Shown: positions 17,970 to 26,015 of the stretch, piece by piece | Layout: each line of letters begins with the position of its first letter | Position numbering within the stretch: position 1 is the first letter of the stretch | NCBI GenBank assembly: GCA_001783715.1 | Contig: MFNF01000001.1 | Span: 248,001-312,000, forward strand | Direction of reading: 5' to 3' | Origin: Candidatus Lambdaproteobacteria bacterium RIFOXYD2_FULL_56_26 | GTDB lineage: Bacteria > SAR324 > XYD2-FULL-50-16 | DNA length: 64,000 nt | Program-made: the position numbers and the translations under genes | Notes under the pieces: model-generated | Database searches by the model: none | What the model was told of the DNA's origin: nothing | What the model saw: only the letters and a program-made list of their open reading frames with translations

Positions 17970-20631
17970 CTGCTTGATTTGGTTCGGTGGTGCGCTCCCA
18001 TGAGCGATACCAGATTAAAAAAGTAAAGATTGGCAAGGCGAAGAGGTGTAATGTGGCAGAAATCCAAAATAGTGTATTGTACCAATTGGTAAAAGTGAAC
18101 TCTACCAAATGAGTTCCCTTTTCTAAGGCAACACCTTGCAAGTTGTAGGGCAACTTTTTGATTTCTGAACTGACCCCATCCACCTTAACCGACCAACCCG
18201 TATCAAAGTTTTCGTATCGGACAAGTGTGCCGGATTGATCCAACGTGACTGTTGCCGCTTTGAAGTTCGGATTCGTGCTGGCAATTGGCTGAATCTCCGA
18301 ATTTATCTTTGGAGGAGGAACTGTTAATGGAGTAAACTTCACGATTTTCGGTATGATTTCAACTGGCTGCTCCAATTGCATTTCTCCAATGCTAACGCCT
18401 TTAGCTGCCCGAAAGGACAGCACCAGAGTGCTGGTCAAAACTGGGTTAGGTATTTCCAGTTCGACTTGAGAATTATTGGCATGAACTACTTTGGCCGCTA
18501 GGGGGGTACGGGTTCCATCAGATTTAGCCGAAAAAAGCTTAAGATATTCCCACGTAAAATTGAAAAGCCCTGATGTCGGTGCCAGCAGTTTGACCTTTGA
18601 TATTTTGGATGAAGGAGTCAAATGAGCATTAAGTTCGGCTTCACTTCCAGGATCAATTCCAGACCAAGCCGAATCCAGGTTGCTATCGGCTACAAAGCTG
18701 GGCAAATTGTCAGTCACCGAATCGGAACTGTCATATTGGATTTCTATAGGTATTTGCGGTTGAGTTGTAGCCTCTGGCGCAGGTGCAGGTGCAGGTACAG
18801 GGTTGGGTAGTCCAAAGCGATTATTCAGGTACTCAAGGTTAAGATTGGCGGGACCTACCTCGAACAAGTCACCACCAAGTCCGGCGACCTCTTCATCGGG
18901 TTTGTGTAGTTTTTGATAAAGCTCGGCGAAGTCTTTTTGGATAAAAAATACAAACTGGTCAGACGGATAGGACCAGATCAACTCTTTGTAGATCAAAGGT
19001 GTAAAGTCAAAGGGTTGAGGCACCCTGTACTTGGAATAGTACGACCATTTGTTTGGGTACTCAATTGGCCGTGGTTCTACATTGAGAAGTGCATTTTTGG
19101 GAAAATACCTTTCTGGCTTATATTCGAATTGAGGTGTTTCGAATAGGGGGTGTTTGTTGGGCTGAAATACATTTGGGATTTTATTTATTTCAACCAAATG
19201 CTCCGCAAAGATCGCAAGCACCAATAACGTTACGCCAATTATTTTTACAGATCTCAAATTAATCGAAATGGCAAAGGCTACCACGCTCATTAAAGTCAGC
19301 ACAATGACCAGCCACAAGGTGCGAGTTCCATCGTTGGGGCTGACAATAGACGGATATATAATATAGATAAAACAGAATCCTATGAAAAGTGTAAACAATT
19401 TTTTGTTAGAATTTACGACTGGGTCTAAGAATATTTTTAGCCCCGCCATCGCACCTACCAGCATTAAAAGCCAAGTTGCTCTGCCAAAATGATAGGAGTG
19501 ACGCAACTGATTGAATGGAGGAATATGGTCCACTAAAAAAAACCAAAGCGGTGTTGCTTTTCCAAGACTCAAGAAAAAGCAAAAGACCGTTACCAGGAAC
19601 AGGGTTTTGTGCCCCTTGGTGCCAAGAGGGCACATAAAAAACAATAGAAGTGGCACCATGCCGAGATAGTTGGCGCCCTGGGTGTCTTGCCAGGGTATTA
19701 ACAACACATTGTAATTAGAAAGTAGGGTGGCAGTTGGAGCTTGAGCTCCATAATTTGTAGAACTTACGGTGCCAGAATGAAACCCACGTGTGGGGCTGAC
19801 GAAGTTGTTTTTCTGCAGAAAAAAATGGAACATCGGTGCCGAAGCTCCAATAAACAAAAGTATGCCAAGGAATAAAATTGTCTTTTTAGCCAAAAGAGGA
19901 AAAGCTTTAGCTTTAATCTGCCCCAACGTATGAGGTGCGAGGGATATGTAACTGACGAAAAAAAGGCAGCAAATGATAGGAATAAAAATAGGGATATACA
20001 AATGGGTAGAAAACCCAAGACTTAAACAGAAACCGACAAAAGACAGGGCATGTCCCTCCTTCCAATAACGAAGAAAGAAGAATGCGACCCAGCTCAAAAA
20101 CAAGATAGACCAGATATATGCGGCTTGGTCGATTTCAATCGAAGGAAGATCGGAGAAAAGAAATAAAAGCAGGCCGAGCAAGGCCAAGCTGCGGTCTTTG
20201 CTAAACTGCCACACCAAAAAAAATATGCCTAGCCCGGACCAAGCGTAGGTTACTAGCAAACCGAAAAAAACGGTACCCTCAAAGGTTGGAAACAGGCCTA
20301 GTTTGTTATTGAGAACAAGCGTCAGGACCGGTAGAAAATGTGAAAACTGATTGTTAAAAACTGACATAGGCATTCCGCCACCCATATACGGTAGCCAGCC
20401 TAGCTTGTTCCCGGAAATCAGCCATTCTGATAACATCAACGCAACACGAGCCAAATTGTAGTGGGTATCTCCTGCAGTGATTCGGTCTAAAAAAAACGTT
20501 TCTCGATACATCAAAAAATATGCTACAAACAAAAAAAAGGTGATCGGTGAGACGGTTCGAGTTTTTTTAAATGCCAGGACAGGCATTGTCAAAAGTAGGC
20601 ACACCACCAGTAAAAAAGTATCCAAGAACAT
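17962..20631 (-). CDS. Large YfhO-like multipass membrane protein with a periplasmic discoidin-like insert
   Basis: 889 residues. About twelve N-terminal transmembrane helices (to about residue 480) contain the GWLPYMGGGMPMSVFNNQ loop and HSYHFGRATWLLMLVGAMAG typical of YfhO/GT-C-like proteins. A periplasmic part follows, with a Pro/Ala linker (PVPAPAPAPEA) and a discoidin-type beta domain (PSFVADSNLDSAWSGID and SKISKVKLLAPTS). The C-terminus has the YfhO-style NFDTGWSVKVDG / GTHLVEFTFTN module and a last helix. YfhO proteins glycosylate envelope polymers; the discoidin-like insert is unusual. The gene is AT-rich and island-borne. Its donor and acceptor substrates are unknown. Confidence 0.7.
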   Translation of the reverse strand: MFLDTFLLVVCLLLTMPVLAFKKTRTVSPITFFLFVAYFLMYRETFFLDRITAGDTHYNLARVALMLSEWLISGNKLGWLPYMGGGMPMSVFNNQFSHFLPVLTLVLNNKLGLFPTFEGTVFFGLLVTYAWSGLGIFFLVWQFSKDRSLALLGLLLFLFSDLPSIEIDQAAYIWSILFLSWVAFFFLRYWKEGHALSFVGFCLSLGFSTHLYIPIFIPIICCLFFVSYISLAPHTLGQIKAKAFPLLAKKTILFLGILLFIGASAPMFHFFLQKNNFVSPTRGFHSGTVSSTNYGAQAPTATLLSNYNVLLIPWQDTQGANYLGMVPLLLFFMCPLGTKGHKTLFLVTVFCFFLSLGKATPLWFFLVDHIPPFNQLRHSYHFGRATWLLMLVGAMAGLKIFLDPVVNSNKKLFTLFIGFCFIYIIYPSIVSPNDGTRTLWLVIVLTLMSVVAFAISINLRSVKIIGVTLLVLAIFAEHLVEINKIPNVFQPNKHPLFETPQFEYKPERYFPKNALLNVEPRPIEYPNKWSYYSKYRVPQPFDFTPLIYKELIWSYPSDQFVFFIQKDFAELYQKLHKPDEEVAGLGGDLFEVGPANLNLEYLNNRFGLPNPVPAPAPAPEATTQPQIPIEIQYDSSDSVTDNLPSFVADSNLDSAWSGIDPGSEAELNAHLTPSSKISKVKLLAPTSGLFNFTWEYLKLFSAKSDGTRTPLAAKVVHANNSQVELEIPNPVLTSTLVLSFRAAKGVSIGEMQLEQPVEIIPKIVKFTPLTVPPPKINSEIQPIASTNPNFKAATVTLDQSGTLVRYENFDTGWSVKVDGVSSEIKKLPYNLQGVALEKGTHLVEFTFTNWYNTLFWISATLHLFALPIFTFLIWYRSWERTTEPNQADA

Positions 20632-21081
20632 CTTAAATCAACCGAATAAGTGGTTCGTTACATTCGACAACGAGGCTTTTTGCAACCTGAAAAACATATA
20701 ACCTAGCCCAGCATAGTAAAACGCAAGTTTTCAATAAATCAAGGGCATTGTCTGGAATGAGCGATCGCAACTTTCAAATCAACGCCTGTCACTTTTTGAA
20801 ACAAAATGAAGGTAAGGTAAAGACAAATTTGAAGACTTCACCTACCAGATTGTCCTGGATCGGGTTAAAAGTGGAATTTTTTCCACCGGGTTTATTGATA
20901 GACCATTTCAAGGTTATCCCGCCGTTATCCCGCCAAAAAGGCGGGATCATCAGCCAGCATTTGTGCTAGATTTTCTTTAGCGGCTTTTGCTCACCTTGCC
21001 ACTTCGGCAGTTTGACCGCTTTTCCCTTGGCGTAAACATCTGTCGAGGCCACAGGGTCCCCGCCTGTTTCGGGAACCTGAG
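20632..21081. other. AT-rich debris, no intact gene
   Basis: Nothing intact is seen. A short hairpin ATCCCGCC-AAAAA-GGCGGGAT lies at about 20927-20947, preceded by a tandem GTTATCCCGCC. On the minus strand a frame open from 21081 to a TAG at 20966 reads AGDPVASTDVYAKGKAVKL then PKWQGEQKPLKKI. It looks like a genuine protein tail, but I do not recognise the family and no upstream part remains. Confidence 0.35.
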
Positions 21082-21304
21082 ATGGCTGAAAAGGGCCGCT
21101 CCATCGACAACATCGGCATTGAGCGGTTATTCATGCCGCTGAAGTACGATGAGGTCTTTATCAACGATTGTCGGAGCGTAGCCGAATTGCGGGCTGGAGT
21201 TCAGACGGTATCTGAACTGTTATCACTACAACCGGTTTCATTTGGCGCTGGGTTACAATATGCCGATGGAAGCTTATCGAACAGCTACGGTGAAAGCAAT
21301 TTAA
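21082..21304 (+). pseudogene. IS3-family transposase (orfB) C-terminal fragment, frameshifted
   Basis: The frame from 21082 reads KGRSIDNIGIERLFMPLKYD, carrying the glutamate of the DDE triad in its usual context, then SVAELRAG. One extra base near 21200-21207 relative to the second copy at 25668-25994 shifts the frame. After this shift it continues RRYLNCYHYNRFHLALGYN and ends at the TAA at 21302. The N-terminal two thirds are missing. The second copy in the same orientation is about 65% similar by eye, and the bases after both stop codons share AAAAGAAC-GAG. Confidence 0.85.
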
Positions 21305-21457
21305 AGAAAAGAACTGAGACCGTTGCACAGGTTCGATTCCAGATTTCCTGCTCCAGGACCGATGGTTTTTCTCGGGTAAACCGGTCTTGTTCTGCTTTGC
21401 GCAGTCCTATTTTCCCCGTTTTGGGGGGCTTTGCCCAGTTTTTGGGCGGACTGCTCC

Positions 21458-21592
21458 CTATGAAACCAATCCAACTGCCCGTTTGAGGTTGTAGGCGAAG
21501 CCGTTGAGGTGGAACTCCAACTCTACCTTGGCCTTGCCCAGATAACGGGTTCGGCCAAAGCTGATGTTGAACCCAACTCTAACATAAAAAAC
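21458..21592 (-). pseudogene. IS1182-type transposase C-terminal fragment
   Basis: On the minus strand a frame ends at the TAG at 21460-21458 and reads FNISFGRTRYLGKAKVELEF then HLNGFAYNLKRAVGLVS. The RGxxKVExxFxLxxxAYNLKR pattern is the usual C-terminus of DDE transposases of the IS1182/IS5-like groups. Homology stops at about 21592, immediately next to a TGTCCAGA sequence that looks like an IS end, so another insertion probably cut this gene. Confidence 0.6.
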
Positions 21593-21827
21593 TGTCCAGA
21601 GAATGGGGCCACGTCAACCAAGAAGGCCGTTCAACCAAGACTTGACGGAATAAATGGGCCTACGCTACGCTGCCAACTTGGAAGTTTTCCGCAGCGCAGC
21701 GTTCTTGACTTTTAAGCTTTTAAGGGCTGTGCAACGTTCGGGGAGCAATTCTTTTCCCAGGTTGTCCGTCCTCTCTGGTGCCGAATCGGTCGGTATTTTT
21801 TAAATAAATTTGGTTGAGACTTAGAAT

Positions 21828-23435
21828 ATGCTTTTGATTTACCCCGCAAAAAAGGATGCCCTTAAAATATTCCAATCTTTTTTGCCTATTTATGTTCCAA
21901 TCGGCTTAGGGCATTTGCTCGCTGTCTGCGAAAAACAGAACTTGCCTGTAGAAATGATTGATCAACAGATAGAAGATGATTTTTTGGGGACTATAGACAA
22001 GTATGTTGCCAAAATGCAGCCGCCCTATATTTTTGGGTTCAGCGTTTTTACCATTGCCATGGGGTCGGCAGTTGAAACAGCAAAATACCTGAAGGCCAAA
22101 TACCCGGACTGTGTTACTCTGTTTGGGGGGATTCATCCTACCGCCATGCCGGAGGAAACTCTCCAAACGTTCCCATCCATTGACTTGATCTTTGCCGGTG
22201 AGGCGGAGGAGCACATTTCCACCATCTATCGCCGCCTTAAAAATCGAGAATCTGTCCATGATGTGCCGGGGATAGGTTATCGCAACGGCGAAGGTGAGGT
22301 AGTAATTAACGAGCGCAGTGCGCTCAACATGAACCTAGATCAATATCCAAGCTTTCCCTATCACAGGTTTGAGTCTCCAAAATACGATCTGGGTTTTATT
22401 CTCAGCTCAAGAGGTTGCCCTTACAAATGCACCTTTTGCTCAAATCGGATTACTACCGGCTTAGCCTATCGCTACCGAGCCCCGGAGGCTCTGGTCGCTG
22501 AAATGAAGATGCTGCATGAAAAGTACGGTTGCAAGAAAGTGCTCTTGCTGGATGATAACTTCTTGGTCAACCGCTCCAGAATTCACAAATTGACCAGTTT
22601 GGTGGTCGAAGAGGGGCTGCACAAAAAAATGAGCTTTGGCTTTCAGGCTCGTGCGGATAACGTGCGCCGTGACCAGATGGTAGAACTCTTTGAGGCCGGT
22701 TTTAACAGTGTGTTTTATGGGATTGAAACCGCTTCCAACCGGATCATGAAAGTAATTCGCAAAGACGAGACAATTGAGGATTGCATTGAAGCAGTGAAGA
22801 TATCCAAAGAACTGGGCTTTCATGTGAGTGCAACTTTTATCTTTGCGTTACCCACTGAAACTTCAGCGGACCGGACCGAGGCGATCCGCCTTACCAATGA
22901 ACTTAAAATTGATATGGTCCGCTATAACAATGCTACCCCATATCCAGGTACCGTGTTTTATAAGGAAGCTCAAGCAGAAGGGTTGTTAAATGTTGTAGGG
23001 TATTACGATAACTTTAACTCGGTTTCTACCTTTATTGAGCCACCTTTCAAAAAAATCCCGTTTTCTTATGTCCCGCAGGGCAGCACGGAAAACGAAATTC
23101 GCAGTCAAATTCTTTGGGGTTACTGGCGCTTTTACATGAATTTGGACCGTCTTAAACAAGTATTGAACCGTCCTGACCTCGGGGTGGGGTGGTTTGATGC
23201 AGGCGGGAATATTAAGGAAAAGCTGGTAAAAATCCCCGCACTGACGTTGTTAGCGTTCAACCTTACCTTGAAGTTTTGTGAAATGTGGTTACAATTGGCT
23301 TTTAGGCCCTTTGTTCCTTTGTTTGCTGGGAAAGCCAAAAATGCCAGCCGTACTTACTTTGAACCGGCAATGAATGAGGATTCAATCGGTTCAGCTACAT
23401 TGGAAAACAAGGCACAAAACGATCAAACCCAATAA
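21828..23435 (+). CDS. B12-binding-domain radical SAM protein (BchE-like architecture)
   Basis: 535 residues. Residues 1 to about 150 form a cobalamin-binding-like Rossmann domain (VPIGLGHLLAVCEKQ, VTLFGGIHPTAMPEET, AGEAEEHI). The radical SAM core follows, with cluster cysteines C197, C201 and C204 in SSRGCPYKCTFCSNR, then LLLDDNFLVN, FGFQARADNV and VFYGIETASNRI. Such enzymes catalyse methylation or C-C bond chemistry on unactivated carbons of lipids, antibiotics or pigments. The C-terminal 150 residues are less conserved and contain a hydrophobic stretch. It is the first gene of a three-gene AT-rich operon. The substrate cannot be read from the sequence. Confidence 0.88.
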   Translation: MLLIYPAKKDALKIFQSFLPIYVPIGLGHLLAVCEKQNLPVEMIDQQIEDDFLGTIDKYVAKMQPPYIFGFSVFTIAMGSAVETAKYLKAKYPDCVTLFGGIHPTAMPEETLQTFPSIDLIFAGEAEEHISTIYRRLKNRESVHDVPGIGYRNGEGEVVINERSALNMNLDQYPSFPYHRFESPKYDLGFILSSRGCPYKCTFCSNRITTGLAYRYRAPEALVAEMKMLHEKYGCKKVLLLDDNFLVNRSRIHKLTSLVVEEGLHKKMSFGFQARADNVRRDQMVELFEAGFNSVFYGIETASNRIMKVIRKDETIEDCIEAVKISKELGFHVSATFIFALPTETSADRTEAIRLTNELKIDMVRYNNATPYPGTVFYKEAQAEGLLNVVGYYDNFNSVSTFIEPPFKKIPFSYVPQGSTENEIRSQILWGYWRFYMNLDRLKQVLNRPDLGVGWFDAGGNIKEKLVKIPALTLLAFNLTLKFCEMWLQLAFRPFVPLFAGKAKNASRTYFEPAMNEDSIGSATLENKAQNDQTQ

Positions 23436-23454
23436 TCTGTCACGAAATCGCAAT

Positions 23455-24564
23455 ATGAATAGCCTTCAAACAAACCGGCCCGCTCATTACAAACAAAATC
23501 GTATGAAGACGCTGTGGGCGCGCGGGCAATATTTTTTGTCCTTATTAAAGGTCAGGTTGCTCAAGCAAGATGTACCGGTGATTTGTGTATTGGTGGTCAA
23601 CAACAAGTGTAACTTTGATTGCAAATACTGCTTTGGCGACTACTATAACCGTCGCAGCGAAGTAGATTATTCTACAGAAGAGTTAAAAGATTTGATTGAT
23701 CAACTTTATACCTTAGGCAACAGGTACTTAAACATTCACGGTGGCGAAACTTTATTGCGAAAAGACGTTGGTGAGATTGTCGATTACATTAAATCCAAGG
23801 GGATTTACTGCTGCTTGATCACCAATGGAGCGTTGCTCCGCAAAAAAATTGACGAAGTACGTCAGGTTGACAATATCACCATCTCCCTTGACGGCACCAA
23901 GGAACATAACGACATCAATCGAGGCGCAGGGGCTTATGATGCGGCAATGGATGGAATCAAGGCAGCCCAAGAAGCGGGTATACCGGTCAGGGTTTCAGCT
24001 ACGTTAACGGCACACAGTTACCAAGACATTGGTTATTTGTCGGAACTTGCAAAAGAGATGAATTTTAGCCTTTTCTTTTCAATTCTTTTTAAACCTTTGC
24101 CTCGGGCCAAAGACTGCGAGATGAGCAATGAGCAGATTGCTTGGTCAATGGACGAAATCTTGCGCTATAAAAAACTGGGCTACCCAGTTTTTACCAGCGA
24201 AATGGCATTAAATTTTGCCAAAGCCTGGCCATACTCTCAAAATGACGTACACTTCATGCGGGAAGAAGATGTCAAAAAGTTGGATGGGTTTAAACCAATC
24301 AAGTGTTTCTATGGCAGCATCAAGTTCACCATTGAAGCCGACGGGAGGGTCTATCCTTGCTTTTTGTGGACCGATGACTTTGATGCTCTGAACTGGAAAG
24401 AAGTAGGGGTAAAAAAGGCCATTGAACATGTTCGCAAAACAAACGATTGTGTTTCCTGCCCGGCCCTATCCCAGAATGACCACAACCTGTTGTTAGGTTT
24501 GAATTTTAAACAAGTGGTTTTGATTATCAAGGATCAGTTCTTAGAAGCGTTCCGTCGTACCTAA
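23455..24564 (+). CDS. Radical SAM protein with SPASM-like C-terminus
   Basis: 369 residues from the ATG at 23455, 19 bases after the previous stop; an earlier in-frame start would lie inside the upstream gene. The cluster motif is C52, C56 and C59 (NNKCNFDCKYCFGDY), followed by the SAM-binding NIHGGETLLRKD and ITISLDGTKEHND. C-terminal cysteines occur at IKCFYGSIKF, YPCFLW and DCVSCPAL, the spacing expected for a twitch/SPASM auxiliary cluster. SPASM enzymes often modify peptides or act in lipid or sugar maturation; HpnH-like proteins look similar near the N-terminus. No precursor peptide gene was found beside it. Confidence 0.85.
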   Translation: MNSLQTNRPAHYKQNRMKTLWARGQYFLSLLKVRLLKQDVPVICVLVVNNKCNFDCKYCFGDYYNRRSEVDYSTEELKDLIDQLYTLGNRYLNIHGGETLLRKDVGEIVDYIKSKGIYCCLITNGALLRKKIDEVRQVDNITISLDGTKEHNDINRGAGAYDAAMDGIKAAQEAGIPVRVSATLTAHSYQDIGYLSELAKEMNFSLFFSILFKPLPRAKDCEMSNEQIAWSMDEILRYKKLGYPVFTSEMALNFAKAWPYSQNDVHFMREEDVKKLDGFKPIKCFYGSIKFTIEADGRVYPCFLWTDDFDALNWKEVGVKKAIEHVRKTNDCVSCPALSQNDHNLLLGLNFKQVVLIIKDQFLEAFRRT

Positions 24565-24603
24565 TCCAAGCGTTTACACCTCGCTGTACTTTTCGTTGTT
24601 TTG

Positions 24604-25647
24604 ATGAATAAAATTGGCCCTCTGACCTTCTCAAAGTCTGGCTTGGCGATCTTCCTGGTAAAGGTAGTTTTACTTTTTGGTGCGTTTTATTACCTCATTA
24701 AAACTGGTTTACTGGACCTCAATAAGGTGATGCTGCTTTTCCAACGGCCTGAGGTCACAATTGGCCTTTTGTTGGTCATGCTGATTCCGGTGGCAGGTTT
24801 TAACGTGCTGCGCTGGCAACTTTTGCTCCGAACGCTCGAATTTAGAGTCCCCTTCCGCAGGGTGTACGCTATTTCGTCAATTTCCTTATTTTTTGCAACT
24901 TTTTTGCCCGGCACGGTAGCGAGTGATCCGCTCAAGATGCTTTATTTGGTGCGTCAATCTCCAGGAGCCAGTAAATCAAAACTTGGTGCTTCTTTGATTG
25001 TAGATCGGGTGATGGGCTTAAGTGGCATGTTGTTTCTTCCGATTGTTGCTTGGTTGATTCGACCTGAGCTTTTTAGTTCACCAGCCATGCAGAGCTTGCT
25101 GTTTATGGTGTTGGCTCTGAGCATTGGGGTTGCAGGATTTTTAGGTTGGGTAGTGTTGCACATTCCAGAACACCGTGATCCCTTTATCAAACTGTGCCGT
25201 GCTCTTCCATTGAGCAACTTTACTCTTAAAGTTTATCGGGCATTCAAGTCATATCAAGGGCACTACAAGGTTTTTTTGCTGGCATTTGTGTATTCGCTGC
25301 TTTTACATCTGAGTATGATCTTTATCTATTTGGTGTTGACTCTTGGTCTGGTTACAGATGTTTTTTCAAGTGTCGCATTGTTGATGATTGTCCCTTTGGG
25401 AGAACTAGCGGTAGCTCTGCCGGTGGCTCCAGTGGGGATTGGAGTGGGACATGCTGCCTTTGAGTCGTTGTATTCTATTGCCCAAATACCCTCGGGGGCC
25501 AACGTCTTTAACCTTTATACGGTTTTGAGGATCATTAGCTCTTTGAGTGGTGGTTTTGTTTACTTTTTCTATCGTAGTCGAGGCGAAGGTCGCAAGATGT
25601 TGGAAGATTTGTCCGAAGTTTCAGAAATGGAAAAAATACTCCATTAA
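24604..25647 (+). CDS. UPF0104/lysylphosphatidylglycerol-synthase-TM-like membrane protein
   Basis: 347 residues from the ATG at 24604; a TTG one codon earlier is possible. Eight or so hydrophobic helices carry the family marks FNVLRWQLLLRTL, LFFATFLPGTVASDPLKMLY and GASLIVDRVMGL. The PLGELAVALPVAPVGIGVG region follows. The family includes the flippase half of MprF and AglD-type proteins that move or modify membrane lipids. It ends the radical SAM operon, 39 bases after the second radical SAM gene. This suggests the three act on a membrane-bound product (inference). Confidence 0.82.
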   Translation: MNKIGPLTFSKSGLAIFLVKVVLLFGAFYYLIKTGLLDLNKVMLLFQRPEVTIGLLLVMLIPVAGFNVLRWQLLLRTLEFRVPFRRVYAISSISLFFATFLPGTVASDPLKMLYLVRQSPGASKSKLGASLIVDRVMGLSGMLFLPIVAWLIRPELFSSPAMQSLLFMVLALSIGVAGFLGWVVLHIPEHRDPFIKLCRALPLSNFTLKVYRAFKSYQGHYKVFLLAFVYSLLLHLSMIFIYLVLTLGLVTDVFSSVALLMIVPLGELAVALPVAPVGIGVGHAAFESLYSIAQIPSGANVFNLYTVLRIISSLSGGFVYFFYRSRGEGRKMLEDLSEVSEMEKILH

Positions 25648-25667
25648 ACTGGCAACAGGTGTCTTGA

Positions 25668-25994
25668 AAAGAAGCTCTAGAACGGTATGGAAAGCCAGAA
25701 ATCTTCAATTCCGACCAGGGTTCTCAATACACCAGTGAAGAGCATACACAGCTCCTAAAAGACCACAAGATCACGATCTCTATGAACGGCAAGGGCTGCT
25801 CCATCGACAATATCGCCATTGAGCGGTTCTTTAGGACGCTGAAGTACAACGAGGTCTGCATCAACGACTACCAGAGCGTTGCCGAACTACGGGCTGGGAT
25901 CAGGCGGTACATAGACTTTTACAACCACAACCGGTTTCACTCGGCGCTGGGCTACAAGAAGCCGATGGAAGTCTATCGGAAAGCAACGCTGTAA
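25668..25994 (+). pseudogene. IS3-family transposase (orfB) fragment, 5'-truncated
   Basis: The frame is open from just after a TGA (25665) to the TAA at 25992. It reads ALERYGKPEIFNSDQGSQYT, containing the second catalytic aspartate, then SIDNIAIERFFRTLKYNEV with the catalytic glutamate, and ends RFHSALGYKKPMEVYRKATL. The first catalytic aspartate and the DNA-binding part are missing, so it is inactive. It is the better preserved of two same-orientation copies; the other is at 21082-21304. Confidence 0.88.
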
Positions 25995-26015
25995 GTAGCC
26001 AAAAGAACGGAGCGT

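Noticed and set aside
20927-20947. Hairpin ATCCCGCC-N5-GGCGGGAT as a terminator of the upstream gene
   Set aside because: It lacks a T-tract on either side, and the nearest gene starts rather than ends on this side.
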